DNA of 46,019 bases from JAFAGX01 sp035624085 (GTDB lineage Bacteria; Acidobacteriota; Terriglobia; Terriglobales; Acidobacteriaceae): positions 1 to 46,019 of the forward strand of contig DASPSE010000271.1 of assembly GCA_035624085.1 (NCBI GenBank), in the 5' to 3' direction. The position numbers and the translations under genes are program-made. Each line of letters starts with the position of its first letter. Position 1 is the stretch's first letter. The notes below the pieces were generated by a model, which worked only from the letters and a program-made list of their open reading frames with translations, did no database searches and was not told the origin of the DNA. Below, in pieces: positions 7,490 to 15,862 of this stretch.

Positions 7490-9181
7490 ATGAAATTCGC
7501 ACTTTCATTCATAGTCATTGCTTTCGCCAGCATGAGCGCTCAATCAAAACCTGCTGCAGATTTGATCGTGAGCCACGCGAACGTCTGGACTGGGGATGAC
7601 GCTCGTCCCAAGGCTCAGGCCGTTGCCGTGCTTGGTGACAGGGTTGTTGCGGTCGGCTCCGATGCAGATATTGCGGCGTGGCGCGGCCCAAAGACAAAGC
7701 TGATCGATGCCGGTGGCAAGCTGCTGCTGCCGGGCTTTAACGATGCCCATGTTCACTTCGTCGATGGAGGCAGACAGCTCGACAGCGTTCAACTCAACGA
7801 CGTGACCAGCACGGATGAGTTTGTCCGCCGCATCGCCGAGCAAGCCAAGAAAACCCCCAGGGGCGAATGGATTTTGGGCGGTGACTGGGACGAAACCAAA
7901 TGGAATCCGCCTGATTTGCCAACCAAGGAAATGATCGATGCGGTTACGCCGGATAATCCTGTTTTCGTGAGCCGGTACGATGGCCATTCGGCGTTGGCGA
8001 ACTCAATTGCGCTGCACCTTGCCGGCATAACCGCGCAGACGTCCGATCCCCCTGGCGGCGCGATCGTACGCGATGCTCAAGGCAATCCAACCGGTGACTT
8101 GAAAGATGCGGCGATGGATGCGGTTTACAACATCGTGCCACCGCTTTCGCATGACCAGCGGATGCGTGCGGCGAAGCGAGCCCTCGAGCATGCTGCGTCG
8201 CTGGGAGTTACCAGCGTGCAGCACATGAATCCGGAGTACGCCGATATTGCGGTTTACTCCGAGCTCCTGCAAAACGGCGACCTGACCACACGCATCTACG
8301 CCGCTCCGCTCATCACCGATGTGGACGATCAGGTCAAGATCGGAATTCGCCACGCTTTTGGCGGGCCTTATTTGCGAATTGGCGCGGTAAAAGCCTACGC
8401 GGACGGCTCACTCGGTTCGCGCACCGCTTATTTCTTTGATCCATTTTCGGATCAGCCCGACAACCACGGCTTGCTCTCCAACGAAATGCAGCCGCTCTCC
8501 CTTATGCGCGATCGGATGATGAAGGCTGACGCTGCGGGCCTGCAAATTTGCACTCATGCCATCGGCGATCAGGCGATTTCGATGATCCTTGACCTGTACT
8601 TCGATGTCGTCAAGGCTCATCATGGCGCCGAGCGGCGTTTCCGCATCGAACACGCGCAGCACATGGCGGAGAAAGATTTTGCCCGCTTCGCACAATTGGA
8701 CGTGATCGCTTCGGTGCAGCCTTATCACGCCATCGACGACGGACGCTGGGCAGAAGCCCGGATCGGTCATGACCGCGCCAGCCGCACTTATGCCTTCCGA
8801 ACTTTTCTCAATCACGGCGTGCATCTGGCCTTCGGCACGGATTGGGATGTCGCCCCGCTGAATCCGCTGCTCACAGTGTATGCGGCGGTCACGCGTGCCA
8901 CGCTCGATGGAAAGAATCCCAACGGATGGTTTCCCGAGCAGAAACTTTCGGTGGAGGAAGCTGTTCGGGCCTACACCGTGGGATCGGCCTACGCCGAGTT
9001 CCAGGAGCAGGAAAAAGGCTCGATCACGCCGGGCAAGCTCGCCGATATGGTTCTGCTGAGCGACGATATTTTTTCCATCGATCCAGTCAAGATTCGCAAC
9101 GTGAAGGTATTGAACACGATTGTTGGCGGCAAAGTGATCTGGGATCCACAGAGAAAAGTTCCGTACTCGACCGCGTACTGA
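7490..9181 (+). CDS. Secreted amidohydrolase family 3 protein (YtcJ-like)
   Basis: The 563-residue protein starts with a short signal-like segment (MKFALSFIVIAFASMSAQS) and continues as an amidohydrolase of the YtcJ/amidohydrolase-3 type. The metal-binding HVH is at residues 87-89 (LPGFNDAHVHFVDGG). Further family landmarks are GWxDETKWNPP-like GDWDETKWNPPDLPTK, the AYADGSLGSRTAYF block, CTHAIGDQAI, RIEHAQHM, and near the C-terminus LAFGTDWDVAPLNPLL and GKLADMVLLSDDIF. These enzymes hydrolyse C-N bonds in small amides or formamides; the substrate is not predictable. A GGGGAG ribosome-binding site precedes the ATG. It begins 24 bases after nadK but probably reflects an unrelated function. Confidence 0.9.
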   Translation: MKFALSFIVIAFASMSAQSKPAADLIVSHANVWTGDDARPKAQAVAVLGDRVVAVGSDADIAAWRGPKTKLIDAGGKLLLPGFNDAHVHFVDGGRQLDSVQLNDVTSTDEFVRRIAEQAKKTPRGEWILGGDWDETKWNPPDLPTKEMIDAVTPDNPVFVSRYDGHSALANSIALHLAGITAQTSDPPGGAIVRDAQGNPTGDLKDAAMDAVYNIVPPLSHDQRMRAAKRALEHAASLGVTSVQHMNPEYADIAVYSELLQNGDLTTRIYAAPLITDVDDQVKIGIRHAFGGPYLRIGAVKAYADGSLGSRTAYFFDPFSDQPDNHGLLSNEMQPLSLMRDRMMKADAAGLQICTHAIGDQAISMILDLYFDVVKAHHGAERRFRIEHAQHMAEKDFARFAQLDVIASVQPYHAIDDGRWAEARIGHDRASRTYAFRTFLNHGVHLAFGTDWDVAPLNPLLTVYAAVTRATLDGKNPNGWFPEQKLSVEEAVRAYTVGSAYAEFQEQEKGSITPGKLADMVLLSDDIFSIDPVKIRNVKVLNTIVGGKVIWDPQRKVPYSTAY

Positions 9182-9200
9182 CTCCCGTTATCAAGAATTT

Positions 9201-9284
9201 GTCATTCCGAGGAGCGCAGCGACGAGGAATCTGCATTTCCCGACGGCTTCGCAACTGCAGTTCCCTCGCTTCGCTCGGGATGAC
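9201..9284. repeat. Palindromic intergenic repeat (GTCATTCCGAGG family)
   Basis: The unit begins GTCATTCCGAG (9201-9211) and ends CTCGGGATGAC (9274-9284), an inverted pair with one mismatch, enclosing GCGCAGCGACGAGGAATCTG. A second, half copy lies at 14911-14946. It fills the gap between the convergent amidohydrolase and lysA genes and could fold in transcripts from either side, so it may act as a two-way terminator or mRNA-stabilising hairpin. Confidence 0.7.
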
Positions 9285-9305
9285 GACAAATAGGTCTTGC
9301 AGGCC

Positions 9306-10604
9306 TCATGCTTCTCCACGCAGCAAGTCAGCCACTGTCTCCCGCCGCCGAATCACTTTGACGGACTTTCCATCCACCAGCACTTCTGCTGGCCGAGGGC
9401 GTGAGTTGTAGTTGGAAGCCAGCACCATGCCGTACGCGCCTGCGTCCATAATGGCGAGCAAATCTCCTTCCTGCACCACCGGCAACTCGCGATCCCGAGC
9501 AAAGAAGTCTCCGGTCTCGCACACCGGTCCGACGACGTCGACTTTTTCAATTTTGTCGGGGCTGCCGTTGACCGGAATGATCTCGTGGTATGCGTTGTAT
9601 AAGGCCGGCCGCAGCAAATCGTTCATCGCGGCATCGACAATGAGGAATCTTTTTCCGTTGTTGGTTTTCTTGTAGAGCGCTTTTGTGATCAGGGCTCCCG
9701 CCGGGCCGACGATCCAGCGGCCAGGCTCGAGTAACAGGTGTAGGTCCAATCCCCGCAGAGGGCCCAGCAGAGCATTAGCGTACTTTGCGACGTGCTCGTC
9801 AGGATCGCGTGCGTTCTCATGCTGGTAATCAATACCCAGACCGCCACCGGCATCTACATAGCGGATGCTATGGCCTCGGGCCCGCAATGTCCGCACCAGG
9901 TCGGCTACACGCTCCATTGCCGCCACAAAGGGTTTTACGTCCGTGATCTGAGAGCCGATATGCATGCTAACAGCGGCCACTTTCAAACTCTTGCTTTTGG
10001 CCGCTTCGCCGTAAAGGCGAATTACCTCGCCGATCGGAATGCCGAACTTATGCTGATGCAGTCCGGTCGAGATATACGGGTGCGTGTTGGCGGGAACGTC
10101 GGGATTTACTCGCAACGCCAGGGGCGCACTTCTCTTAAGTCGCGCGGCGCACTCCGCCAGCGCCAACAATTCCGATTCGCTCTCAACGTTGAACAGCAAG
10201 ATATTGGCTTTGAGCGCGGCTCGCATTTCTTCCAGCGTTTTGCCGACACCAGAGAACACAACCTTCTTTGCCGCAGCGCGACTCACGCGCAGTACGCGCT
10301 CCAGCTCGCCGCCCGAGACCACATCAAAGCCACATTTCATTCGCGCCAGTAGCCGCAGAATTCCCAGACTTGAATTGGCCTTCACCGAATAGCAGATGGT
10401 ATGAGGAACCGCATGGAAGGCGCGGTCAAAGTCTTGAATGCGAGCGCGGATTGCCGCTGCCGAATAGACATAAAGCGGTGTGCCGAACCGTTCCACGAGG
10501 CGCGTTAACGGAACCTGATCGCAATGCAGGGTTGAGGGAAGTGTGGCATGCTTGTGCTCGAGCGCGCGATAAGAGAATGGGGAGTGTTCGCCGCGAACGC
10601 TCAC
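9306..10604 (-). CDS. lysA: Diaminopimelate decarboxylase
   Basis: The 432-residue PLP enzyme makes L-lysine from meso-diaminopimelate, the last step of lysine synthesis. The PLP lysine is Lys75 in CYSVKANSSLGIL. Other marks are the barrel segment GFDVVSGGELERVL, HIGSQI, the glycine loop DAGGGLGIDY, the ExGR-type EPGRWIVGPAG and the C-terminal VGPVCETGDFFARDRELP, which carries the catalytic cysteine, and GAYGMVLASNYNSRPRPAEV. The start is a GTG that overlaps the TGA of the upstream phosphatase gene (GTGA), so the two are translationally coupled although their functions are unrelated. Confidence 0.95.
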   Translation of the reverse strand: MSVRGEHSPFSYRALEHKHATLPSTLHCDQVPLTRLVERFGTPLYVYSAAAIRARIQDFDRAFHAVPHTICYSVKANSSLGILRLLARMKCGFDVVSGGELERVLRVSRAAAKKVVFSGVGKTLEEMRAALKANILLFNVESESELLALAECAARLKRSAPLALRVNPDVPANTHPYISTGLHQHKFGIPIGEVIRLYGEAAKSKSLKVAAVSMHIGSQITDVKPFVAAMERVADLVRTLRARGHSIRYVDAGGGLGIDYQHENARDPDEHVAKYANALLGPLRGLDLHLLLEPGRWIVGPAGALITKALYKKTNNGKRFLIVDAAMNDLLRPALYNAYHEIIPVNGSPDKIEKVDVVGPVCETGDFFARDRELPVVQEGDLLAIMDAGAYGMVLASNYNSRPRPAEVLVDGKSVKVIRRRETVADLLRGEA

Positions 10605-12367
10605 TTGCGCTTTCCAGGGCCGCCCTTTAGTTGCATCACAACCACAGTCTGATCGTCGAAGGCTTCCTCGCTCCCCGCGTGCTCGGCCACTGCCTCGAAG
10701 ATTGCGTTGACGACGGCGTCGGCTGACAGATTCGAGCTGGCGGCGATGATTTGCTCCAAGCGCCCGCGTCCGAACAATTCGCGAGCTTTGTTTTGAGCGT
10801 CCAGAATGCCATCGCTGAAGAAGACGAACATCTCTCCTGGTTTGGGATTGAAGGCGAATTCATCGTACTCCGCATCATCGAATAGCCCCAGAGGCAAACC
10901 CGTGGCTTCGATAATCTCTGTCTTGCCATCATGACAGTACACCGGCCTGGGTAGGCCGGAGTTGGCAACGCGCAGGTTTCGCCTCTGATCGTCCCACACT
11001 GCGTAGATCAGCGAGACAAACTGGCCATCGATGCGGCGCTCACCGAGAGAGAAATTCACTGCCGAAAGCATTTCCGCCGGTGCCGGTTCGATGGGCGCAT
11101 GAGAGCGGAGAATGCCGCTGACGAGCGCGGCGTAAATGGCCGCTGGCGCGCCCTTGCCGCTGACGTCGCCCACCACGATCGCGGTGCGCGAGAGGGAGTA
11201 GCTCATAAAGTCATAGAGATCGCCGCCGATGGCCCGCGCCGGCACAAACTTGGCGGCGACGTCCAAATTTGTGATCTTGGGCAGACCGTGCGGCAGCAAC
11301 CGGAATTGCAGCTCCCGTGCCATCGCCAGATCGCGCTCCAAACGCTGCTCCTGCTGAGCGATCTGTGCGTAAAGCTGAGCATTCTCGATCGCGATCGCCA
11401 CTTGTGCTGCCAGGGTGGTGACCGTACGTTTGTGGTCGTCGGTGAAGAAACCGCGCCGAGTGTGCTCAAGATCCAGCACGCCAATTACTTTGTCCTTATA
11501 AATCAGCGGCACCGCCAGCTCCGACCGCGTTTCGGGATTGAGTGCGATATAGCGCGGATCTTTGCTCACGTCGGGCACCAGCACTGCTTCTTTGTGCTGC
11601 ACGGCATACCCCACCACGCCCTTTCCCAGAGTGGCGTCATGCTTGATGTGAATGTTCTCGCGAAAGCGCAGCGAGAAGCGGTGCTGCAGCTTCTCGCCGG
11701 TCGAATCGAGTAACAGGATGCTGAACATCTGGTAGTCAATCAACCGGCTCAGCAACTCAGCGATGCGCTTCAGCAGTTCGTCAAGGTTGAGAATCGACGT
11801 GAGTTCGCGCGCGATCTCGTTCAGCAGAACTAGGGTACGTGCCTGGCGCGTGGTGCGTGTGTAGAGGCGCGCGTTTTCGATTCCGACCGCCATGCGGGAA
11901 GCGATCAGCATCAGCAGCCGCTTATGTTCTTCAGTAAAGTAATCGGGCTGTCGCGACTCCAGATCAATCACGCCAATCAGGCGATTCTTGACGATGAGGG
12001 GCAAGGCCAGCTCGGAACGAACATTCGGAACAGCCGAGATGTAGCGCGGATCCTTAGTGACATCGCCGACCAGCACCGGCTCACGGCGCTCGGCCGCCAT
12101 TCCCGTGACGCCCTGGCCAACTTTGATTCGTGTGCGCTCGGCCACTTCCCGCGAATATCCGACCTGGAACCGAATCCGTAGCTCGTGAGTTTTCTCGTTC
12201 AACAGGAGAATAGCGAAGATTTCATAATCGATGACTTTGCGCACCAGTTCGGCCACGCGGCGCAGCGTGGTGTCCAGATCGAGCGTGGTATTGACCACGT
12301 CCGCCACTTCCAGCAGAAGCGGATCTATCTTGGATTGGAAATCGGACTCAGTGGCTACGGTTCCCAC
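10601..12367 (-). CDS. GAF-GAF-SpoIIE PP2C-type serine phosphatase
   Basis: The 588-residue protein combines two GAF sensor domains (about residues 20-165 and 190-340) with a C-terminal SpoIIE/RsbU-type PP2C phosphatase (about 385-580). The two GAF domains share motifs such as GVTGMAAERREPVLVGDVTKD and GVVGYAVQHKEAVLVPDVSK, and both have RSELAVPLI-like cores. The phosphatase part shows FVPARAIGGDLYDF, VVGDVSGKGAPAAIYAAL and FFSDGILDAQN, all with the metal-binding aspartates. Such proteins usually dephosphorylate an anti-sigma-factor antagonist in stress signalling. No such partner is encoded next to it. The GTG at 12367 was chosen because no better start lies near; AGGAG is very close to it. 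The stop overlaps the lysA start. Confidence 0.92.
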   Translation of the reverse strand: MGTVATESDFQSKIDPLLLEVADVVNTTLDLDTTLRRVAELVRKVIDYEIFAILLLNEKTHELRIRFQVGYSREVAERTRIKVGQGVTGMAAERREPVLVGDVTKDPRYISAVPNVRSELALPLIVKNRLIGVIDLESRQPDYFTEEHKRLLMLIASRMAVGIENARLYTRTTRQARTLVLLNEIARELTSILNLDELLKRIAELLSRLIDYQMFSILLLDSTGEKLQHRFSLRFRENIHIKHDATLGKGVVGYAVQHKEAVLVPDVSKDPRYIALNPETRSELAVPLIYKDKVIGVLDLEHTRRGFFTDDHKRTVTTLAAQVAIAIENAQLYAQIAQQEQRLERDLAMARELQFRLLPHGLPKITNLDVAAKFVPARAIGGDLYDFMSYSLSRTAIVVGDVSGKGAPAAIYAALVSGILRSHAPIEPAPAEMLSAVNFSLGERRIDGQFVSLIYAVWDDQRRNLRVANSGLPRPVYCHDGKTEIIEATGLPLGLFDDAEYDEFAFNPKPGEMFVFFSDGILDAQNKARELFGRGRLEQIIAASSNLSADAVVNAIFEAVAEHAGSEEAFDDQTVVVMQLKGGPGKRK

Positions 12368-12464
12368 GCTCCTATGATATCAGCCGATGCGCGGACTCTT
12401 GGCTTTCTGGCGCCTGTTCACCGGGAAAGCGCGTTTTAGCAGGTTGGCGCTATCATGTTTCGTC

Positions 12465-12773
12465 ATGGACCATGCCCATTACTACTTCAAGCTGATTCCG
12501 CCGCGGCCGACTTTTCCGCACGATATGAGCGAGAAAGAAAAGGCCTTAATGGAAGAGCATGCGGCTTATTTCCAGCAGCAGTTCGAGGCTGGCAAACTCC
12601 TGCTCTATGGCCCGGTCATGGCGCCTCACGGCGCGTTCGGTCTTGGAATCCTGGAGGTCGCAGGGGAAGCTGACGCCCGGCAGTTCGGTGAAAACGACCC
12701 GTCAGTCCGCGCTGGCATGAACCGTTTCGAGTTCCATGCCATGAAGGTCGTCGCTTCGCGTGCGAAGACATAG
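12465..12773 (+). CDS. YciI-like (YCII-related) domain protein
   Basis: This 102-residue protein has the YciI fold features. It opens MDHAHYYFKLIPPRPTF and has a helix MSEKEKALMEEHAAYFQQQ followed by FEAGKLLLYGPVMAPHGAFG. The rest is LGILEVAGEADARQFGENDP and GMNRFEFHAMKV. The conserved His before AYF and the GP loop fit the family. YciI proteins are small, dimeric and cytoplasmic, with a proposed active-site His, but their substrates are mostly unknown. The frame is open further upstream, yet the domain starts at 12465. TATCAT at 12451-12456 ends eight bases before the ATG and no ribosome-binding site is visible, so the message may be leaderless. Confidence 0.85.
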   Translation: MDHAHYYFKLIPPRPTFPHDMSEKEKALMEEHAAYFQQQFEAGKLLLYGPVMAPHGAFGLGILEVAGEADARQFGENDPSVRAGMNRFEFHAMKVVASRAKT

Positions 12774-12797
12774 GCACGGCGTGCCTCGAGTGGAGCT

Positions 12798-13352
12798 CTA
12801 GCTTTCGCGTGGCACTATGCAGATGTCCGGTAAATTGCGATACCTTTCCGCGTAATCCAGGCCATATCCCACCACGAATTCATCGGGAATTTTGAATCCG
12901 ACGTAATCAGCCTCGATCGGCTGCTTTCGTCGAGACGGTTTGTCGAGCAGGGCAGCGATGCGCAGCGTCTTTGGCTGATGCGCCATCAGAATCTTTTTCA
13001 GATAAGAGAGCGTAAGCCCGGTATCCAGAATGTCTTCGACCAGGATTACATTCCGGTCTTTCATCGATTGATCGACGTCTTTGGTCAGCCGGACTTCGCC
13101 GGTCGAGTCCCACCCGCTTTTGAGCTCCTGAGCCGGGCTGGGGCGGTTGCCGTAGCTGGAGACGCCGATGAAGTCGAAGGTCGAATCCAGTTGCACATGG
13201 CGTGCCAGGTCGCTGAGAAAAATTGCCGCACCTTTGAGCACGCCGACAAAAATTACCGCCTGGCCGGAAAAATCGCGGGTGATCTCCGCGCCCATGGCGG
13301 CCACGCGTTGCGCAATCTGATCGTGTGGAATGAGGATTTTCAGTTGGTTCAC
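12798..13352 (-). CDS. hpt: Hypoxanthine phosphoribosyltransferase
   Basis: The product (about 184 residues from GTG 13352) salvages hypoxanthine or guanine by coupling it to PRPP. The PRPP-binding signature is NVILVEDILDTGLTLSYL. Other family marks are the N-terminal LIPHDQIAQRVAAMGAEI, VGVLKGAAIFLSDL, DFIGVSSYG, and the C-terminal PIEADYVGFKIPDEFVVGYG followed by DYAERYRNLPDI. The frame stays open to a GTG at 13376, but that codon lies inside a 7-nt tandem repeat. I prefer the GTG at 13352, where the protein begins VNQLKILIPH. Both are weak starts. In many bacteria hpt lies beside tilS or ftsH; that is not so here. Confidence 0.93.
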   Translation of the reverse strand: MNQLKILIPHDQIAQRVAAMGAEITRDFSGQAVIFVGVLKGAAIFLSDLARHVQLDSTFDFIGVSSYGNRPSPAQELKSGWDSTGEVRLTKDVDQSMKDRNVILVEDILDTGLTLSYLKKILMAHQPKTLRIAALLDKPSRRKQPIEADYVGFKIPDEFVVGYGLDYAERYRNLPDICIVPRES

Positions 13353-13370
13353 GGCGAACCATATTAAACT

Positions 13371-13484
13371 AAGCACTCAGCACTTAGCACTCAGCATTTA
13401 GCCCTGAAGGTGTCGAGCGGATTCAAGCGACGACCGTGTTTAGCTAATTGCTAAGAGCCAGAAGCCAGAAGCTAGGAGCTAGCA
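13371..13484. repeat. Heptanucleotide tandem repeat, two inverted arms
   Basis: The left arm (13374-13404) reads GCACTCA, GCACTTA, GCACTCA, GCATTTA, GCC: four 7-nt units. The right arm (13443-13484) reads GCTAATT, GCTAAGA, GCCAGAA, GCCAGAA, GCTAGGA, GCTAGCA: six units. The reverse complement of the right arm resembles the left arm, so the region can form a long imperfect hairpin. It lies between the divergent hpt and UPF0173 genes, and its last units supply AGGAG, the ribosome-binding site of the latter. Confidence 0.75.
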
Positions 13485-13487
13485 CCA

Positions 13488-14189
13488 ATGAATCTGAACG
13501 GCCTCAAACTTACGTGGTTAGGTCATGCCACTTTCCGCGTGGAAACTCCCGGCGGGAAAACTATCCTGATTGACCCGTGGGTCATGGGCAATCCCATGTG
13601 TCCGGCAAATGAAAAGAGCGTTAAGCAGGTTGACATCATGTTGTGCACGCACGGCCATTTCGACCATATTGGAGACGCGGTTGAAATCGCTAAGAAGCAC
13701 GATCCCAAGGTAGTGGGCATTCCGGAACTCTGCGGCTGGCTGCAGAAAAAGGGCGTCAAGCAAACCGCAGAGATGAACAAGGGCGGAACGCAGACTGTGG
13801 ACGACATCAAAGTCACCATGGTGCACGCCGACCATTCCTGCGGCATCCAGGATGGCGATCAGATCGTTTACGGTGGCGAGGCCTGTGGCTACGTTGTCGA
13901 GTTTTCCAATGGCCTCAAGATTTACCACGCGGGCGATACCAACGTCTTCGGCGACATGCAGATCATCCGCGAACTTTACGCGCCAGACATCGCGATGTTG
14001 CCCATTGGCGATCACTACACGATGAGTCCGCGCGAGGCCGCTTATGCCTGCAAGTTGCTGATGCCGAGGACCGTCATCCCCATGCACTTTGGAACTTTTC
14101 CGGTGCTGACGGGAAGGCCTGAACATCTCAAGAAGCTGGCGCCCGGTGTGGAAGTCCGTGAGATGAAGCCGGGAGAGACAATTGGTTAA
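13488..14189 (+). CDS. UPF0173 metallo-beta-lactamase-fold hydrolase
   Basis: The 233-residue protein is a complete UPF0173 metal-dependent hydrolase of the metallo-beta-lactamase fold. The metal motif HGHFDHIGD gives His55, His57, Asp59 and His60. The start LTWLGHATFRVETPGGKTIL is characteristic, as are KVTMVHADHSCGI, IYHAGDTNVFGDMQII (further metal ligands) and the C-terminal VIPMHFGTFPVLTG. Family substrates are not established. The ATG at 13488 is preceded by AGGAG, which belongs to the last units of the 7-nt repeat. An O-methyltransferase gene follows 18 bases after the stop, probably in the same transcript. Confidence 0.92.
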   Translation: MNLNGLKLTWLGHATFRVETPGGKTILIDPWVMGNPMCPANEKSVKQVDIMLCTHGHFDHIGDAVEIAKKHDPKVVGIPELCGWLQKKGVKQTAEMNKGGTQTVDDIKVTMVHADHSCGIQDGDQIVYGGEACGYVVEFSNGLKIYHAGDTNVFGDMQIIRELYAPDIAMLPIGDHYTMSPREAAYACKLLMPRTVIPMHFGTFPVLTGRPEHLKKLAPGVEVREMKPGETIG

Positions 14190-14207
14190 TCGGCAATCGA
14201 AAAGACG

Positions 14208-14879
14208 ATGCAAATGACACCACTTCAAGACAAGCCGGACTGGCGTATGGGCGGTATCACCGCTGCGCCGGTCGAAGACTATCTCTATTCCCTGATCCCT
14301 CCCCGTGACGAAGTGCTCGCGGAGATGGAAGCGGAAGCGGCAAAGCGAAATGTCCCTATCGTCGGGCCCGTGGTGGGCCGCATTCTGCATCAAATGGCTC
14401 TTATGACCGGCGCGAAGACCGTCTTCGAGATGGGCTCAGCTATCGGCTATTCGACGATCTGGTGGGCGCGCGCGATCGGCAAAGGCGGTCGCGTATTCTA
14501 CACCGACGGCGATCGCAAGAACGCCGAGCAGGCGCGCAAATATTTCGAACGAGCCGGCGTGGCCGACCGCATCAGCATCGCGGTGGGCGATGCGCTTGAG
14601 CTACTTTCCGAGCACAAACAGGAATTCGACATCATCTTCAACGATGTCGACAAAGAAGACTACCCGCGTGTCTTTCGTATCGCCATTCCGCGGCTACGCA
14701 AGGGCGGGCTGTTCGTGACCGACAATGTTCTGTGGAGCGGTAAAGTTGCGCAGAGGAATCCTACTGAAGTTCGGACAAAAGCAATTCTGGAATTCAATCG
14801 CCTTCTCTATAACTCGCCGGATTTGTTTACGACCATCGTGCCGGTGCGGGATGGGTTGGCGGTCGCCATCAAGAGGTGA
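14208..14879 (+). CDS. SAM-dependent O-methyltransferase (class I)
   Basis: The 223-residue protein resembles the caffeoyl-CoA/catechol type of class I O-methyltransferases. The AdoMet motif is VFEMGSAIGYSTIWWARAI (residues 72-90). It is followed by GRVFYTDGDRKNAEQARKYF and the metal-site region FDIIFNDVDKEDYPRV, where an aspartate-rich loop is expected. The segment GGLFVTDNVLWSGKVAQ matches the conserved DNxLW(S/G)G box. These enzymes methylate hydroxyl groups using a divalent metal; the acceptor here is unknown. There are two possible starts, ATG 14208 and ATG 14214; I used the first. The gene follows the UPF0173 hydrolase closely and ends before a GTCATTCCGAGG repeat. Confidence 0.9.
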   Translation: MQMTPLQDKPDWRMGGITAAPVEDYLYSLIPPRDEVLAEMEAEAAKRNVPIVGPVVGRILHQMALMTGAKTVFEMGSAIGYSTIWWARAIGKGGRVFYTDGDRKNAEQARKYFERAGVADRISIAVGDALELLSEHKQEFDIIFNDVDKEDYPRVFRIAIPRLRKGGLFVTDNVLWSGKVAQRNPTEVRTKAILEFNRLLYNSPDLFTTIVPVRDGLAVAIKR

Positions 14880-14910
14880 AGCTGGTTCACAGCAGAGCTT
14901 TCAAGTTCTT

Positions 14911-14946
14911 GTCATTCCGAGGAGCGGAAGCGACGAGGAATCTGCA
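14911..14946. repeat. Half copy of the GTCATTCCGAGG repeat
   Basis: The sequence begins GTCATTCCGAGGAGCG and ends GACGAGGAATCTGCAG, matching the left half of the 9201-9284 unit with a small insertion (GGAAG for GCAG). As with that copy, it sits between two convergent genes, here the O-methyltransferase and bshB1. Confidence 0.65.
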
Positions 14947-14974
14947 GTTGTAGCAGCACGGCCTCTCGAAAGTC

Positions 14975-15718
14975 TCAGATCGACTTCACCGGGATCATCG
15001 TCAAATCCTCGACCAGCCCGACTTCCTTCTGCAGAAATGGTTCGGCGTAGGTCACGCCGCCCAGCATCCCATAAAAACGCGCCATCGCTTCTACGCGAGA
15101 CCGAATTTCCGCCTGGGCAGGAAAGAGATCTTTCCCCGCTTCCTGATCGCTGAACTGCGTTTTGTAAGCCATGAGCGATTGAAAGCGAGTTTCGAACTGA
15201 TCGGTAATATCCACGACAAAGGTCGGCCGCACATCGTAGTAGAGCGTGGCGTAGATGATTTTGAATGGCCGATGCGGTGGCAGCGGGTCAGCGGAGAGTC
15301 CCTGCCTGGTCAGCGCAGCCTTGGTGAGTCCAGCCAGGAAACACGCCTCGTATCCCAAAACCGACGCTGTGTAATGATCGGGATGGCGCCCTTGCCAGTA
15401 GGGAAGAATAACGACGCGCGGACGTTGTTCGCGAATCACGCGCGCCACTTTTAGCCGGTTCTCCCATGTGTTTTCCACACGGCCATCGGGAACGTCGAGA
15501 GCCAGCCGCCAAGAGATCTGCAGGAGCGTGGCCGCTTCTTCCGCTTCCCGGCGACGGTCTTCCGCCGTGCCGCGGGTTCCCATCTCACCCTGCGTGAGAT
15601 CGAGAATGCCGGTGCGATGGCCGCGCTGCGCCATCTTCAGGAGAGTGCCTCCGCAAGTCTGCTCCGCGTCGTCACGGTGGGCAGCGATGGCGAGAATGTC
15701 GAGTGGAGGGGCAGGCAT
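14975..15718 (-). CDS. bshB1: Bacillithiol biosynthesis deacetylase BshB1
   Basis: The product, about 247 residues from ATG 15718, belongs to the LmbE/PIG-L zinc deacetylases and most resembles BshB1. BshB1 removes acetate from N-acetylglucosaminyl malate in bacillithiol synthesis. The zinc motif is AAHRDDAEQTCGGTL (His14, Asp16, Asp17), and the later zinc histidine is in YWQGRHPDHYTASVLGYEA. The segments GILDLTQGEMGTRGT, RREAEEAATLLQI and PDGRVENT are typical of BshB1. The C-terminal FYGMLGGVTYAEPFLQKE also fits. The frame extends 21 codons upstream, but those codons have no family similarity. The bshA and bshC partners are not in this window. Confidence 0.88.
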   Translation of the reverse strand: MPAPPLDILAIAAHRDDAEQTCGGTLLKMAQRGHRTGILDLTQGEMGTRGTAEDRRREAEEAATLLQISWRLALDVPDGRVENTWENRLKVARVIREQRPRVVILPYWQGRHPDHYTASVLGYEACFLAGLTKAALTRQGLSADPLPPHRPFKIIYATLYYDVRPTFVVDITDQFETRFQSLMAYKTQFSDQEAGKDLFPAQAEIRSRVEAMARFYGMLGGVTYAEPFLQKEVGLVEDLTMIPVKSI

Positions 15719-15862
15719 GTCCGCCGAAAAAGAATACAGGCATGCTGGAAGCCAGGCAACAGCCTCTACGCTCGGAAGCATCGGTCTGACGATATTGCTA
15801 TCTCAGAATGCATCGAACACAATAATAGGAACTTTTACGATAGTGGGGACGTAGAGGAAATC

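Noticed and set aside
12771..12786. Short hairpin AGGCAC-GGC-GTGCCT between the YciI and hpt genes
   Set aside because: Only a 6-bp stem with no T tract on either side; too weak to call a terminator.
13353..13376. Upstream GTG start for hpt at 13376
   Set aside because: That start codon and the following bases lie in the 7-nt repeat, so the extra residues are probably not protein.
15617..15862. N-terminal extension of the exported protein gene at 15863
   Set aside because: It overlaps bshB1 on the other strand, and the signal peptide and ribosome-binding site fix the start at 15863.
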